From NCBI GenBank assembly GCA_943354645.1, contig CALRCO010000003.1, forward strand, positions 1 to 32,865: DNA of 32,865 nucleotides, written 5' to 3'. Position numbers and translations under genes: made by a program. Below the pieces are notes generated by a model, which was not told the origin of the DNA, did not search any database, and saw only the letters and a list, made by a program, of their open reading frames with translations. This document shows, piece after piece, positions 25,105 to 32,865 of this stretch. Numbering within the stretch: the stretch's first letter is position 1; the number at the start of each line of letters is the position of its first letter. The DNA comes from Candidatus Nomurabacteria bacterium. GTDB lineage: Bacteria; Patescibacteriota; Minisyncoccia; Phycocordibacterales; UBA9973.

Positions 25105-26850
25105 TTAATTAATAGGCGCTATTTGATTTTTGTTTTTTGCAAAAAATTTCCAAACACTATCGGTGCGTACATACCAGGTGTATGCGTTGCGGAACTGTTC
25201 TCCTTGATAGGTGCTTGCGGTTGGAGTGAAGTTGTTGATTTGTTTTTGCATAATATAGATAGCGTCTGGTTCATACAAAAATACTGCGGGTGCATCTTTC
25301 ACTAATAGTTGCTCGAGTGAGCTATAGAGTGTTTTTGCTTTTGCTTGATCGGTTTCTTTCGGTGCGGATTCAAGTATCGAGTCTACTTTTGTATTCGCAT
25401 ACAACGCAACATTGAGTCCTGGGTCATTTCGTTCACCTGAGTGCCAAAACGAATAAAGATCTGCTGGTGTGTTTACAATTTGACCAAAAAGCAAGGCTTC
25501 ATATTCACGTGGTCGGATGATTGTCTGATTTAAAATACCTACTTCGTACACTTTGAGTTCAACGCTCATGCCGATTGCTTCCAAATCTTGTTTGACGAGT
25601 TCTGCTGCTTTGCGGAGTTCAGGTGCATCACCTGTCGAGATAGAGAAGGCGAGGCGAGTGCTCCCTTTTTTAAGGATGCCGTCGGTATCTTTTGTGTATC
25701 CAGCTTTTGTGAGTATGTTTTTTGCAGCATCCGCGTCTACCTTCTGCGGCGTAATGGAACCATCTTTAAACATTTCTGGGATTGGTCCTTGCGCAACGTG
25801 GCCATAACCCAATAATACTTCATTTACGATTTGTTGTTTATCAACGGCGAGATTAATTGCATCAATGACAGCGCGATCGGTAAATAACGGTGCTTGTGAT
25901 TGATTAAAAAATAAAGAAAAAATTCGTGGCAGTGGTGAGTGCGTAATGGTGTACTTTTCTTGTGCGAGAGCTTCTGTTTTTTCTGGTGAAATATTACTGA
26001 TCATATCGACATTGTTGCCGGTAAATCCTGCAACAAGGTCTCGTTCATTTGTGTACACAATAAAATCAAGATGTTCAATATATGCACGACCTGGTGCAAA
26101 ATGAGAAAATGCGCGAAGTGCATATTTTGTCGGCGTACCTTCGCTGTTATTTGTAATCTTACTTATTTTATAAGCACCACTGCCGATTGCTTGTTCGTTC
26201 AAATTAGTAAGCGCAAATGTATCTGCGGTAACATTCTCCCATACATGTTTTGGTAAAATACCTACTGTTGCACTTTCGAGAAATGGTGCAAATGGTTGTT
26301 TGAGTGTAAAGACGACGGTTTTTGCATCTGGCGCAGCTACCTCGATACCTTCAAAAAGGGGGCGCTTCGGACTTTTAATGAGTGGATCTTGGATTTTAGT
26401 AATAGTGTAAACAACATCATCTGCAGTGAGTGCTTTACCATCATGAAAAGTAAGTTTGTCGCGCAAAGTAAATGTGTACACTAAGCCGTTTGGAGAGACG
26501 GTGTAGCTTTGTGCTGCGTCAGGTGTAAGTGTACCTGTTTCATCTTTATGTATGAGTCCACTGTAGACCACAGAGGTAAGTGTTTTGTCTGCTTCTGAAA
26601 TTGCGAGCACAGGGTTGATGAATCTCGGTGTACCGACGATACCAGCTCGAACCGTGCCGCCGTGTGCAGGTATTTTGACGATGAAATGATTATTGATAGC
26701 GACGAGTATTGAAAAAGTGGTAATACCAAGCGCTATAATAAGACCAACAAACAAAAACCATTCGCGTTTAGTAAGCCCGCGCATTGCTTCGCGGAGTTCT
26801 GTTTTTGAGGGCATACGCCACTTCTTTATAGATTGTAAGAGAGTGCTCAT
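25105..26850 (-). CDS. family 5 extracellular solute-binding protein (peptide/oligopeptide type), TM-anchored
   Basis: GTVRAGIVGTPRFINPVLAISEAD, LRDKLTFHDGKALTADDVVYT, LNPG-like AFAPFLES; N-terminal TM, no lipobox seen. Confidence 0.9.
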   Translation of the reverse strand: MSTLLQSIKKWRMPSKTELREAMRGLTKREWFLFVGLIIALGITTFSILVAINNHFIVKIPAHGGTVRAGIVGTPRFINPVLAISEADKTLTSVVYSGLIHKDETGTLTPDAAQSYTVSPNGLVYTFTLRDKLTFHDGKALTADDVVYTITKIQDPLIKSPKRPLFEGIEVAAPDAKTVVFTLKQPFAPFLESATVGILPKHVWENVTADTFALTNLNEQAIGSGAYKISKITNNSEGTPTKYALRAFSHFAPGRAYIEHLDFIVYTNERDLVAGFTGNNVDMISNISPEKTEALAQEKYTITHSPLPRIFSLFFNQSQAPLFTDRAVIDAINLAVDKQQIVNEVLLGYGHVAQGPIPEMFKDGSITPQKVDADAAKNILTKAGYTKDTDGILKKGSTRLAFSISTGDAPELRKAAELVKQDLEAIGMSVELKVYEVGILNQTIIRPREYEALLFGQIVNTPADLYSFWHSGERNDPGLNVALYANTKVDSILESAPKETDQAKAKTLYSSLEQLLVKDAPAVFLYEPDAIYIMQKQINNFTPTASTYQGEQFRNAYTWYVRTDSVWKFFAKNKNQIAPIN

Positions 26851-26921
26851 GTGAGTTTAAAAGAGAGAGAAATCTGCACGAAGCAGATAAAAAATATCTT
26901 TTTAGTAATTAAGAGTTGAGT

Positions 26922-27152
26922 TTAGAGAAAAACTGCAATACCTGCAGTGAGTATGAACAAAATGCCTACCACCATAGAAAAATAGAAGAGCGCTTTTTCA
27001 AAGCCACGCTTCGTGTGGAATGCGGAAATGTCGTCAGAACCACCGAATGCACCACCTGCACCTGCAGAGGATGGTTGGAGGAGAATAGAAACGACAAGCA
27101 CTATGGAGAGAACAATTTGTATATAAGGGAGAATCGAGAAAAACGTACTCAT
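26922..27152 (-). CDS. secG: preprotein translocase subunit SecG
   Basis: MSTFFSILPYIQIVLSIVLVVSILLQPSSAGAGGAFGG..; start trimmed to 27152. Confidence 0.88.
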   Translation of the reverse strand: MSTFFSILPYIQIVLSIVLVVSILLQPSSAGAGGAFGGSDDISAFHTKRGFEKALFYFSMVVGILFILTAGIAVFL

Positions 27153-27257
27153 GGGGATTATGATAGCATGACGGGGTGTTTTTTGCAATTTCAACCAAGT
27201 GATATAGTTTTTAATTAGAAAAAAAATACGAAGTATCATATACTACTATTACCATAT

Positions 27258-27392
27258 ATGTTCAACCGTCACTTTTTCAAAATGTTCCTTGGGCTTATTG
27301 GCATGATATTGCTTGGGCTCATTACGCTCGTTTTGGTTAATTTTTACGAGAAAGATTCTGCACCTGTTCGTATTCCAGAGACACAATTGTGA
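27258..27392 (+). CDS. 44-aa single-TM protein
   Basis: MFNRHFFKMFLGLIGMILLGLITLVLVNFYEKDSAPVRIPETQL, stop followed by terminator-like hairpins. Confidence 0.6.
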   Translation: MFNRHFFKMFLGLIGMILLGLITLVLVNFYEKDSAPVRIPETQL

Positions 27393-27426
27393 TTTTTTTT
27401 ATACTCAAAAAATCACGTATCAAAGA

Positions 27427-27452
27427 TTATTAAGCGCAGCTTAATAATTTTG
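27427..27452 (+). terminator. intrinsic terminator
   Basis: ATTATTAAGC-GCA-GCTTAATAATTTT. Confidence 0.7.
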
Positions 27453-27494
27453 AGACGCTGATTCCCAAACTAACAGGCCTGGCCTGTTAGGTTT

Positions 27495-27524
27495 TTGACA
27501 CAAATAGGTATTTTATGCTACTAT
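27495..27524 (+). promoter_or_regulatory. promoter of rplJL, TTGACA-18-TACTAT with extended -10 TG
   Basis: TTGACA 27495-27500, TGCTACTAT ending 27524. Confidence 0.75.
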
Positions 27525-27530
27525 CTTTTG

Positions 27531-27650
27531 GTGCCGTAGACAGCAGGGGACGCAAGTCTTAATATCCTGCCGAGGTCGAAATCATCCGCGTTAGCGGATT
27601 TCGTCTGCGATACGGCCGGCTCCAATTAAGGAGTGCGGCTATTTATTTTA
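27531..27650 (+). ncRNA. ribosomal protein L10 leader with attenuator hairpin
   Basis: GTGCCGTAGACAGCAGGGGACGCAAGTCTTAATATCCTGCCGAGGT..ATACGGC followed by GCCGGCTCC-AATTAA-GGAGTGCGGC-TATTTATTTTA; upstream of rplJ. Confidence 0.88.
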
Positions 27651-27833
27651 GAAAAATAACGAGTGGAACGAGTATATTTTTCTTACCCAGCACTTAGCGC
27701 AGTTACCTCTTTTTTAATTAATGAAAGAGAATTGGTCCAAAGTAAGGATCATTAAGTAATCTGTTTGTAAGTACGCTAAGTGCTGGGTGAAGATTTTTAT
27801 ACTTCACTTCATTTCGTTAAAAATCATTCAATT

Positions 27834-28334
27834 ATGGCAATTACTAAAGAAAAAAAGAAAGCGCTTATCGGAGAACTCGATACGTTGCTTGGTGCAAGTG
27901 ATTCGCTCGTCTTTGTCTCTTTCAACAAATTAACGGTGAAAGATGCAAATGAGCTCCGTCGCATGCTCTTGGCAGTAAATGTCGGCTACAAAGTTGCAAA
28001 GAAAACTCTTTTGAAGCGATCACTCGCGAACAAAAAAGTAGAAGGCACCCTCGCTGACTTGCCAGGAGAAATCGGTGTCGCATTCCTTAAGGGAGGCGAA
28101 GATATCACCGCTCCAGCTCGAGAAGTGTACAGTTTCTTGAAAGCTCATAAAGATGTCGTTCGCATCGTCGGCGGTATCTTTGAAGGAGTATATAAAGATG
28201 AGGCTGCGATGATGTCGATTGCGACAATCCCACCTCGAGAAGTCATGTACGCGCAGTTTGTCCAACTTATCAATTCGCCTATACAGCGATTTGTTATCGG
28301 TTTGAATCAAATCGCTGTAGTCAAAAGTTCTTAA
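27834..28334 (+). CDS. rplJ: 50S ribosomal protein L10
   Basis: MAITKEKKKALIGELDTLLGASDSLVFVSFNKLTVKDANELRRML; starts at ATG 27834 rather than the upstream GTG at 27780. Confidence 0.95.
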   Translation: MAITKEKKKALIGELDTLLGASDSLVFVSFNKLTVKDANELRRMLLAVNVGYKVAKKTLLKRSLANKKVEGTLADLPGEIGVAFLKGGEDITAPAREVYSFLKAHKDVVRIVGGIFEGVYKDEAAMMSIATIPPREVMYAQFVQLINSPIQRFVIGLNQIAVVKSS

Positions 28335-28417
28335 AGTTATAAAGTTCATAAAGTATTCCGAATCGCGATTGCTTTATAACTTTACAAACTTTTAACATTA
28401 TAACTAATAAATTATTT

Positions 28418-28804
28418 ATGGAAGAAACAAAAACAATCCCAGCAAAATTCAAGGACATCATTTCAACTGTTGAAACTATGTCAGTCGCTGATCTTCACGA
28501 ACTCGTGCAGACACTTGAAGCACACTTTGGTGTGTCAGCAAATGCAGTTGCCGCAGCTCCAGCAGGAGCAGCAGCGGGTGCAGCAGAAGAAAAAGATGCA
28601 TTTACTGTTGTCTTGGCCTCTGCAGGTGAACAAAAAATCGCCGTTATGAAAGTTATCAAGGAAGCTCTCGGTTTGGGTCTTAAAGAAGCAAAAGACCTCG
28701 TTGATGGCGCACCTATGACTATCAAAGATAATGTGAAGAAGGCAGAAGCAGAAGACATGAAGAAGAAGATTGAAGAAGCGGGAGGAAAAGTCGAGTTAAA
28801 GTAA
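28418..28804 (+). CDS. rplL: 50S ribosomal protein L7/L12
   Basis: [51 protein letters not shown]. Confidence 0.97.
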   Translation: MEETKTIPAKFKDIISTVETMSVADLHELVQTLEAHFGVSANAVAAAPAGAAAGAAEEKDAFTVVLASAGEQKIAVMKVIKEALGLGLKEAKDLVDGAPMTIKDNVKKAEAEDMKKKIEEAGGKVELK

Positions 28805-28805
28805 A

Positions 28806-28840
28806 ACAAAAAATCCCACTTCGGTGGGATTTTTTGTTTT
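28806..28840 (+). terminator. intrinsic terminator after rplL
   Basis: AACAAAAAATCCCAC-TTCG-GTGGGATTTTTTGTTTT. Confidence 0.9.
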
Positions 28841-28872
28841 CTGTCGACTTTTCCTCCGGCTTGGGAGGTGGT

Positions 28873-28964
28873 CGAGGAACGGTAGTTCCTCGTGTAGGAG
28901 AGCAGCGAGTCCTCGAGCGTTGAGAACTGTGGGTTCTCAAGGAGGAGCATAGCGACGACGGTTG
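28873..28964. repeat. two tandem ~45-nt hairpin units
   Basis: CGAGGAAC-GGTA-GTTCCTCG then TTGAGAAC-TGTGG-GTTCTCAA, each followed by a GGAG-AGCA-GCGA-like tail. Confidence 0.7.
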
Positions 28965-28987
28965 GTGGGAAAGTGGAATTAAAGTAA
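28964..28987 (+). pseudogene. remnant/duplicate of the rplL 3' end (GGKVELK-stop)
   Basis: GGTGGGAAAGTGGAATTAAAGTAA encodes GGKVELK*, identical in protein to the rplL C-terminus with synonymous differences. Confidence 0.7.
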
Positions 28988-29081
28988 TCAATCTGCTAAT
29001 ACAAAAAACTTCCATATTGGGAGTTTTTTGTTTGTTTTTGTCTAGTTGCATGGAGACTCACTTCTCTTTATACTACTGTTC

Positions 29082-29708
29082 ATGATAGAAACTCTAGGAA
29101 AGCTGTTCGGATCGCAAGCACGAGTGAAGGTAATGCGCCTTTTCATGCAAAATCCTGAAACGCCGTTCGATGCAAAAGAAATTGCAAAGCGTTGTCGTAT
29201 CCGTATTGGTGAAGCACGTAAAGAACTCAATCTGTTGCTCGGTGCAAATTTTCTTAAGAAGAAAATTTTTTCAAAAATCATTGAAGGTAAACGAAAATCT
29301 CGTCGCGTGCAGTTTGTTGGAGGATTACTCAATCAAGAATTTGAATATTTAGATGCGCTTCGAGTCCTTGTTGTTGAAGCAAGTCTCATCCAACCAAAAT
29401 ATCTCATTCGTAAACTTCGTCCATCTGGCAAATTAAAATTGGTTATTATGGCGGGTGTCTTTACGCACAATCCAGAGTCCCGACTTGATCTTTTAGTTGT
29501 CGGCGATAATCTTCGTCGCAATGTGATTGAAACAGCAGTTCGCGCTATTGAAGCAGAAACCGGAAAAGAGCTCGCGTATGCAGTATTTGAAACATCTGAA
29601 TTCCAATATCGCATTGATATGTACGACAAGCTCGTCTGTGATGTCCTCGAATTCCCCCATGAAAAATTGATTGATTTGATTGGGGTAAGCGAGAAAATTA
29701 GAATTTAG
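29082..29708 (+). CDS. winged-helix DNA-binding protein with nucleotidyltransferase-like C-terminal domain, 208 aa
   Basis: LFGSQARVKVMRLFMQNPETPFDAKEIAKRC (wHTH); VIMAGVFTHNPESRLDLLVVGD resembles an MNT-type strand. Confidence 0.7.
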   Translation: MIETLGKLFGSQARVKVMRLFMQNPETPFDAKEIAKRCRIRIGEARKELNLLLGANFLKKKIFSKIIEGKRKSRRVQFVGGLLNQEFEYLDALRVLVVEASLIQPKYLIRKLRPSGKLKLVIMAGVFTHNPESRLDLLVVGDNLRRNVIETAVRAIEAETGKELAYAVFETSEFQYRIDMYDKLVCDVLEFPHEKLIDLIGVSEKIRI

Positions 29709-29751
29709 TAAGTAGATAGTAGTAAATAGTAAGTAGATTCGAACAAACAAC

Positions 29752-29791
29752 AAAAAGGACTGATTTTGCGAAGCAAAATCAGTCCTTTTTG
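29752..29791. terminator. intrinsic terminator
   Basis: AAAAAGGACTGATTTTGC-GAA-GCAAAATCAGTCCTTTTT. Confidence 0.9.
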
Positions 29792-29930
29792 TTAATCCAC
29801 AGGCTGCATATTGCACTTCTTTTAAAATGCTATACTTAAACCAAGTTTAAAGGTCGACTTTAAACAGCGTATTATTAATAATAAGTCGGCAAATATCATT
29901 TGCCATCGGCGTCAGCCGAAATTTCACGAT

Positions 29931-30620
29931 ATGTTGATTAACACATGGGGAAGTGTCTTTAGTGCATCACTCCAAAATCTTTGGTGGGGTTTCATTAATT
30001 TCGTCCCAAATCTTATCGTAGCCATCGTTATTTTTATTATTGGTTGGGTAGTTGCTTCACTTCTTTGTCGCGCGATTGAACACTTGGTTGGTGCTCTCAA
30101 AATCGATCGTCTTTTTGCAAGTGCAGGAGTCGACGATGTGTTGCATCGAGCTGGTATGAAGCTCTCAATCGGTGGTTTCTTGGGTGGCGTGGTTAAATGG
30201 TTCACTATTGTGGTGTTCCTTATGACATCACTTGAAATCCTTGGTTTGACGCAAGTAAATGATTTCCTCCGTGAAGTAGTACTCTCGTACCTTCCACGCG
30301 TTATCGTTGCTGCACTTATCTTGGTGCTCGCAACCGTTATTGCAGATGCAATGCGACGCCTTATCCAAGGCTCAGCAAAGGCTGCAAGTGTACACTCAGC
30401 AAATCTCCTCGGCACTATTGCAAAATATGCTATCTGGATCTTTGCACTTATCATTGCATTGTCTGAACTTGGCATCGCGTCACAGTTCATGCAAATCTTC
30501 TTCACTGGTATCGTAGCGCTTATCGCTATCGGCGGTGGACTTGCATTTGGTTTGGGTGGTAAAGAAGCAGCAGCTCGCTTTATCGAACGTCTTCGAAACG
30601 ATACAAATTCGTCAATGTAA
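29931..30620 (+). CDS. mechanosensitive-channel-like membrane protein (conserved TM-helix repeat family)
   Basis: IVIFIIGWVVASLLCRAIEHLVGALKIDRLFASAGVDDVLHRAGMKLSIGGFLGGVVKWF and second hydrophobic repeats; AIGGGLAFGLGGKEAAARFIERL. Confidence 0.82.
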   Translation: MLINTWGSVFSASLQNLWWGFINFVPNLIVAIVIFIIGWVVASLLCRAIEHLVGALKIDRLFASAGVDDVLHRAGMKLSIGGFLGGVVKWFTIVVFLMTSLEILGLTQVNDFLREVVLSYLPRVIVAALILVLATVIADAMRRLIQGSAKAASVHSANLLGTIAKYAIWIFALIIALSELGIASQFMQIFFTGIVALIAIGGGLAFGLGGKEAAARFIERLRNDTNSSM

Positions 30621-30640
30621 TTTATTTGTCTATCTATCCA

Positions 30641-30669
30641 AACAAAACCGCCGAAAGGCGGTTTTGTTG
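30641..30669 (+). terminator. intrinsic terminator
   Basis: AACAAAACCGCC-GAAA-GGCGGTTTTGTT. Confidence 0.88.
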
Positions 30670-30714
30670 TTTGTTGGCTGGGGTTGTTTTTTCGCTAATC
30701 ACTAAAGCGAGTCT

Positions 30715-30800
30715 TCTCTACAGAAAAAGCCTTGCGCAAGTTGGCGAACTGAGCAGAGCAAAATTTCAGCAGAAATTTATGCGTGCTTTTTCTGTAGAGA
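30715..30800. repeat. 16-bp inverted repeat enclosing 54 nt of structured intergenic sequence
   Basis: TCTCTACAGAAAAAGC ... GCTTTTTCTGTAGAGA. Confidence 0.85.
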
Positions 30801-30887
30801 TGGCGAGCGACCTTTTTCCACAGAGACTTCTTTTATAAATTCTTTAAGTGGTATACTTATTAGGTTACTAATTAATCTCATATACAA

Positions 30888-31211
30888 ATGAACCAAAATA
30901 CAAATAGTATTAAAACAATCATTATTGTCGTCCTCGTCCTTATTGCTGGGTATTTCATTTATCAAAATTATGCGAATCGCCAAGCTGACCAATCAGGGCG
31001 CATCATCACTAATACTTCTAGTACAAATCCAGGGGTAGCTAAACAGCCTGATCACGTTGCTACATGTACAGGAACAGCATCTAATGGATCTACTTATTCA
31101 GGTACATGGATTGTGTACACAGATGGAACCCACAGTGAACCTTGTCAGGGTATTGCAATGAATCCAAGTTCTGGGGGAACTTCAGTAAAAAATACTTCTC
31201 AACAGTATTAA
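30888..31211 (+). CDS. membrane-anchored extracytoplasmic protein, 107 aa
   Basis: N-terminal TM (IIIVVLVLIAGYFIY), Ser/Thr/Gly-rich tail with two Cys. Confidence 0.65.
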   Translation: MNQNTNSIKTIIIVVLVLIAGYFIYQNYANRQADQSGRIITNTSSTNPGVAKQPDHVATCTGTASNGSTYSGTWIVYTDGTHSEPCQGIAMNPSSGGTSVKNTSQQY

Positions 31212-31227
31212 AAAAGAGGGTAGCGTA

Positions 31228-31267
31228 AAAAAGTCAATCATGGTAACCCGTGATTGACTTTTTTATT
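31228..31267 (+). terminator. intrinsic terminator
   Basis: AAAAAGTCAATCA..TGATTGACTTTTTTATT. Confidence 0.85.
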
Positions 31268-31301
31268 ATATCTGATATAATAGTTTTAAACCTTTTAAAC
31301 C

Positions 31302-31709
31302 ATGAAAAAAATGTTTGCAGTGATGATCATTTCGCTTATTGCTTTGCCTATTGCATTTGCGCAGGCCGGCAACAATGATCCAGTAAGTCAAATTGCTATA
31401 CTCGGTGTTTCTCCTTCGGGTATTCCTTCAAAACCAAGGGAATATCGTTGGGATAATCAAGAAATAATTATCGCGTATGAGGCGAAAAGTGCAACAGCAT
31501 CTGAACTTATAAAGTTTCTCTCCATTGAGAAAAATGTAAAAGCATGTACTGATGCATTCGGAACACAATTTTGTCTCCTTGCCATTGAGCTTGATGGTGT
31601 GACTAAAATTATAGTAAAAAATGGAATTGTAGGGAAGCCAGAATTTTCTCTTCCGAAAGCCCCGATAACATGGGCTGACGATGTTCATTTTTTATTGAAA
31701 GAAAAATAG
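31302..31709 (+). CDS. secreted hypothetical protein, 135 aa
   Basis: Signal peptide MKKMFAVMIISLIALPIAFAQA. Confidence 0.7.
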   Translation: MKKMFAVMIISLIALPIAFAQAGNNDPVSQIAILGVSPSGIPSKPREYRWDNQEIIIAYEAKSATASELIKFLSIEKNVKACTDAFGTQFCLLAIELDGVTKIIVKNGIVGKPEFSLPKAPITWADDVHFLLKEK

Positions 31710-31726
31710 TTTGTTAATTGAATTTT

Positions 31727-31775
31727 AAAGCCCGTTTTCTTGTAAAATTATTTGCAAGAAAACGGGCTTTTTTTA
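31727..31775 (+). terminator. intrinsic terminator
   Basis: AAAGCCCGTTTTCTTG..CAAGAAAACGGGCTTTTTTTAT. Confidence 0.9.
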
Positions 31776-31848
31776 TACCTTTTCCACACCTATTTTCGAC
31801 TCCCGTTTAACCCTTATACCATAAGCTCTAAACCCCCAAAACAGACGC

Positions 31849-31876
31849 TTGACTTTGATTTGCCCACGCGTATAAT
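31849..31876 (+). promoter_or_regulatory. rRNA promoter P1, TTGACT-16-TATAAT
   Basis: Near-consensus boxes ~110 nt upstream of 16S. Confidence 0.8.
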
Positions 31877-31904
31877 AGCCCTACGTCTAACAAGGCGTTT
31901 TTCT

Positions 31905-31934
31905 TTGACAATTTTATTGCATTAATTTTGATAA
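31905..31934 (+). promoter_or_regulatory. rRNA promoter P2, TTGACA-18-TGATAA
   Basis: Second consensus -35 between P1 and 16S. Confidence 0.55.
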
Positions 31935-31981
31935 CAAGAGCCCGTACAGTAGAGTCTGTATTTTCTCTTGTTTCGTTTGTT

Positions 31982-32865
<884 letters not shown>

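Noticed and set aside
27780-27833. N-terminal extension of L10 from the upstream GTG start
   Set aside because: Extension MLGEDFYTSLHFVKNHSI does not resemble L10 and overlaps the 15-bp stem; canonical MAITKEKKK start at 27834 preferred.
29840-29930. GTTTAAAGGTCGACTTTAAAC and GGCAAATATCATTTGCC palindromes upstream of the mechanosensitive-channel-like gene
   Set aside because: Short AT-rich dyads could be operators but are within what is expected by chance in AT-rich intergenic DNA; no supporting second site found.

Overview
This 32.9 kb window looks chromosomal and AT-rich, and is probably from a Candidate Phyla Radiation (Patescibacteria/Parcubacteria-like) bacterium. That placement rests on small reduced genes, a divergent 16S rRNA, a short RF2, and many small single-TM proteins; it is inferred, not proven. 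The window holds four tRNAs (Asp-GTC, Thr-GGT, Thr-CGT, Gln-CTG) and the first ~880 nt of a 16S rRNA gene behind tandem promoters. Other housekeeping genes are prfB, ftsE/ftsX, pyrG, a DEAD-box helicase, an RluB/RsuA-type pseudouridine synthase, RNase J, secG, and rplJ/rplL behind an L10-leader-like attenuator. There is also a compact mannose operon (cupin, a TM-anchored GH130, a tandem double GH130, and a PMM-like HAD). Two homing-endonuclease-like ORFs (LAGLIDADG, HNH) sit directly against tRNA genes. The most unusual signals are non-coding: (i) a two-copy, covarying, apparently three-way-junction element ~60-80 nt downstream of tRNA-Asp and tRNA-Gln, whose terminal stem is complementary to the neighbouring tRNA T-arm; (ii) three tandem covarying hairpin units (~66 nt) ending exactly at tRNA-Thr(GGT); (iii) a diverged duplicate of the rplL 3' end (GGKVELK-stop) after an inserted hairpin-rich segment; (iv) a compensated double-pair swap in the 16S 530-loop pseudoknot. 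All calls were made by eye; no database search or folding program was run.
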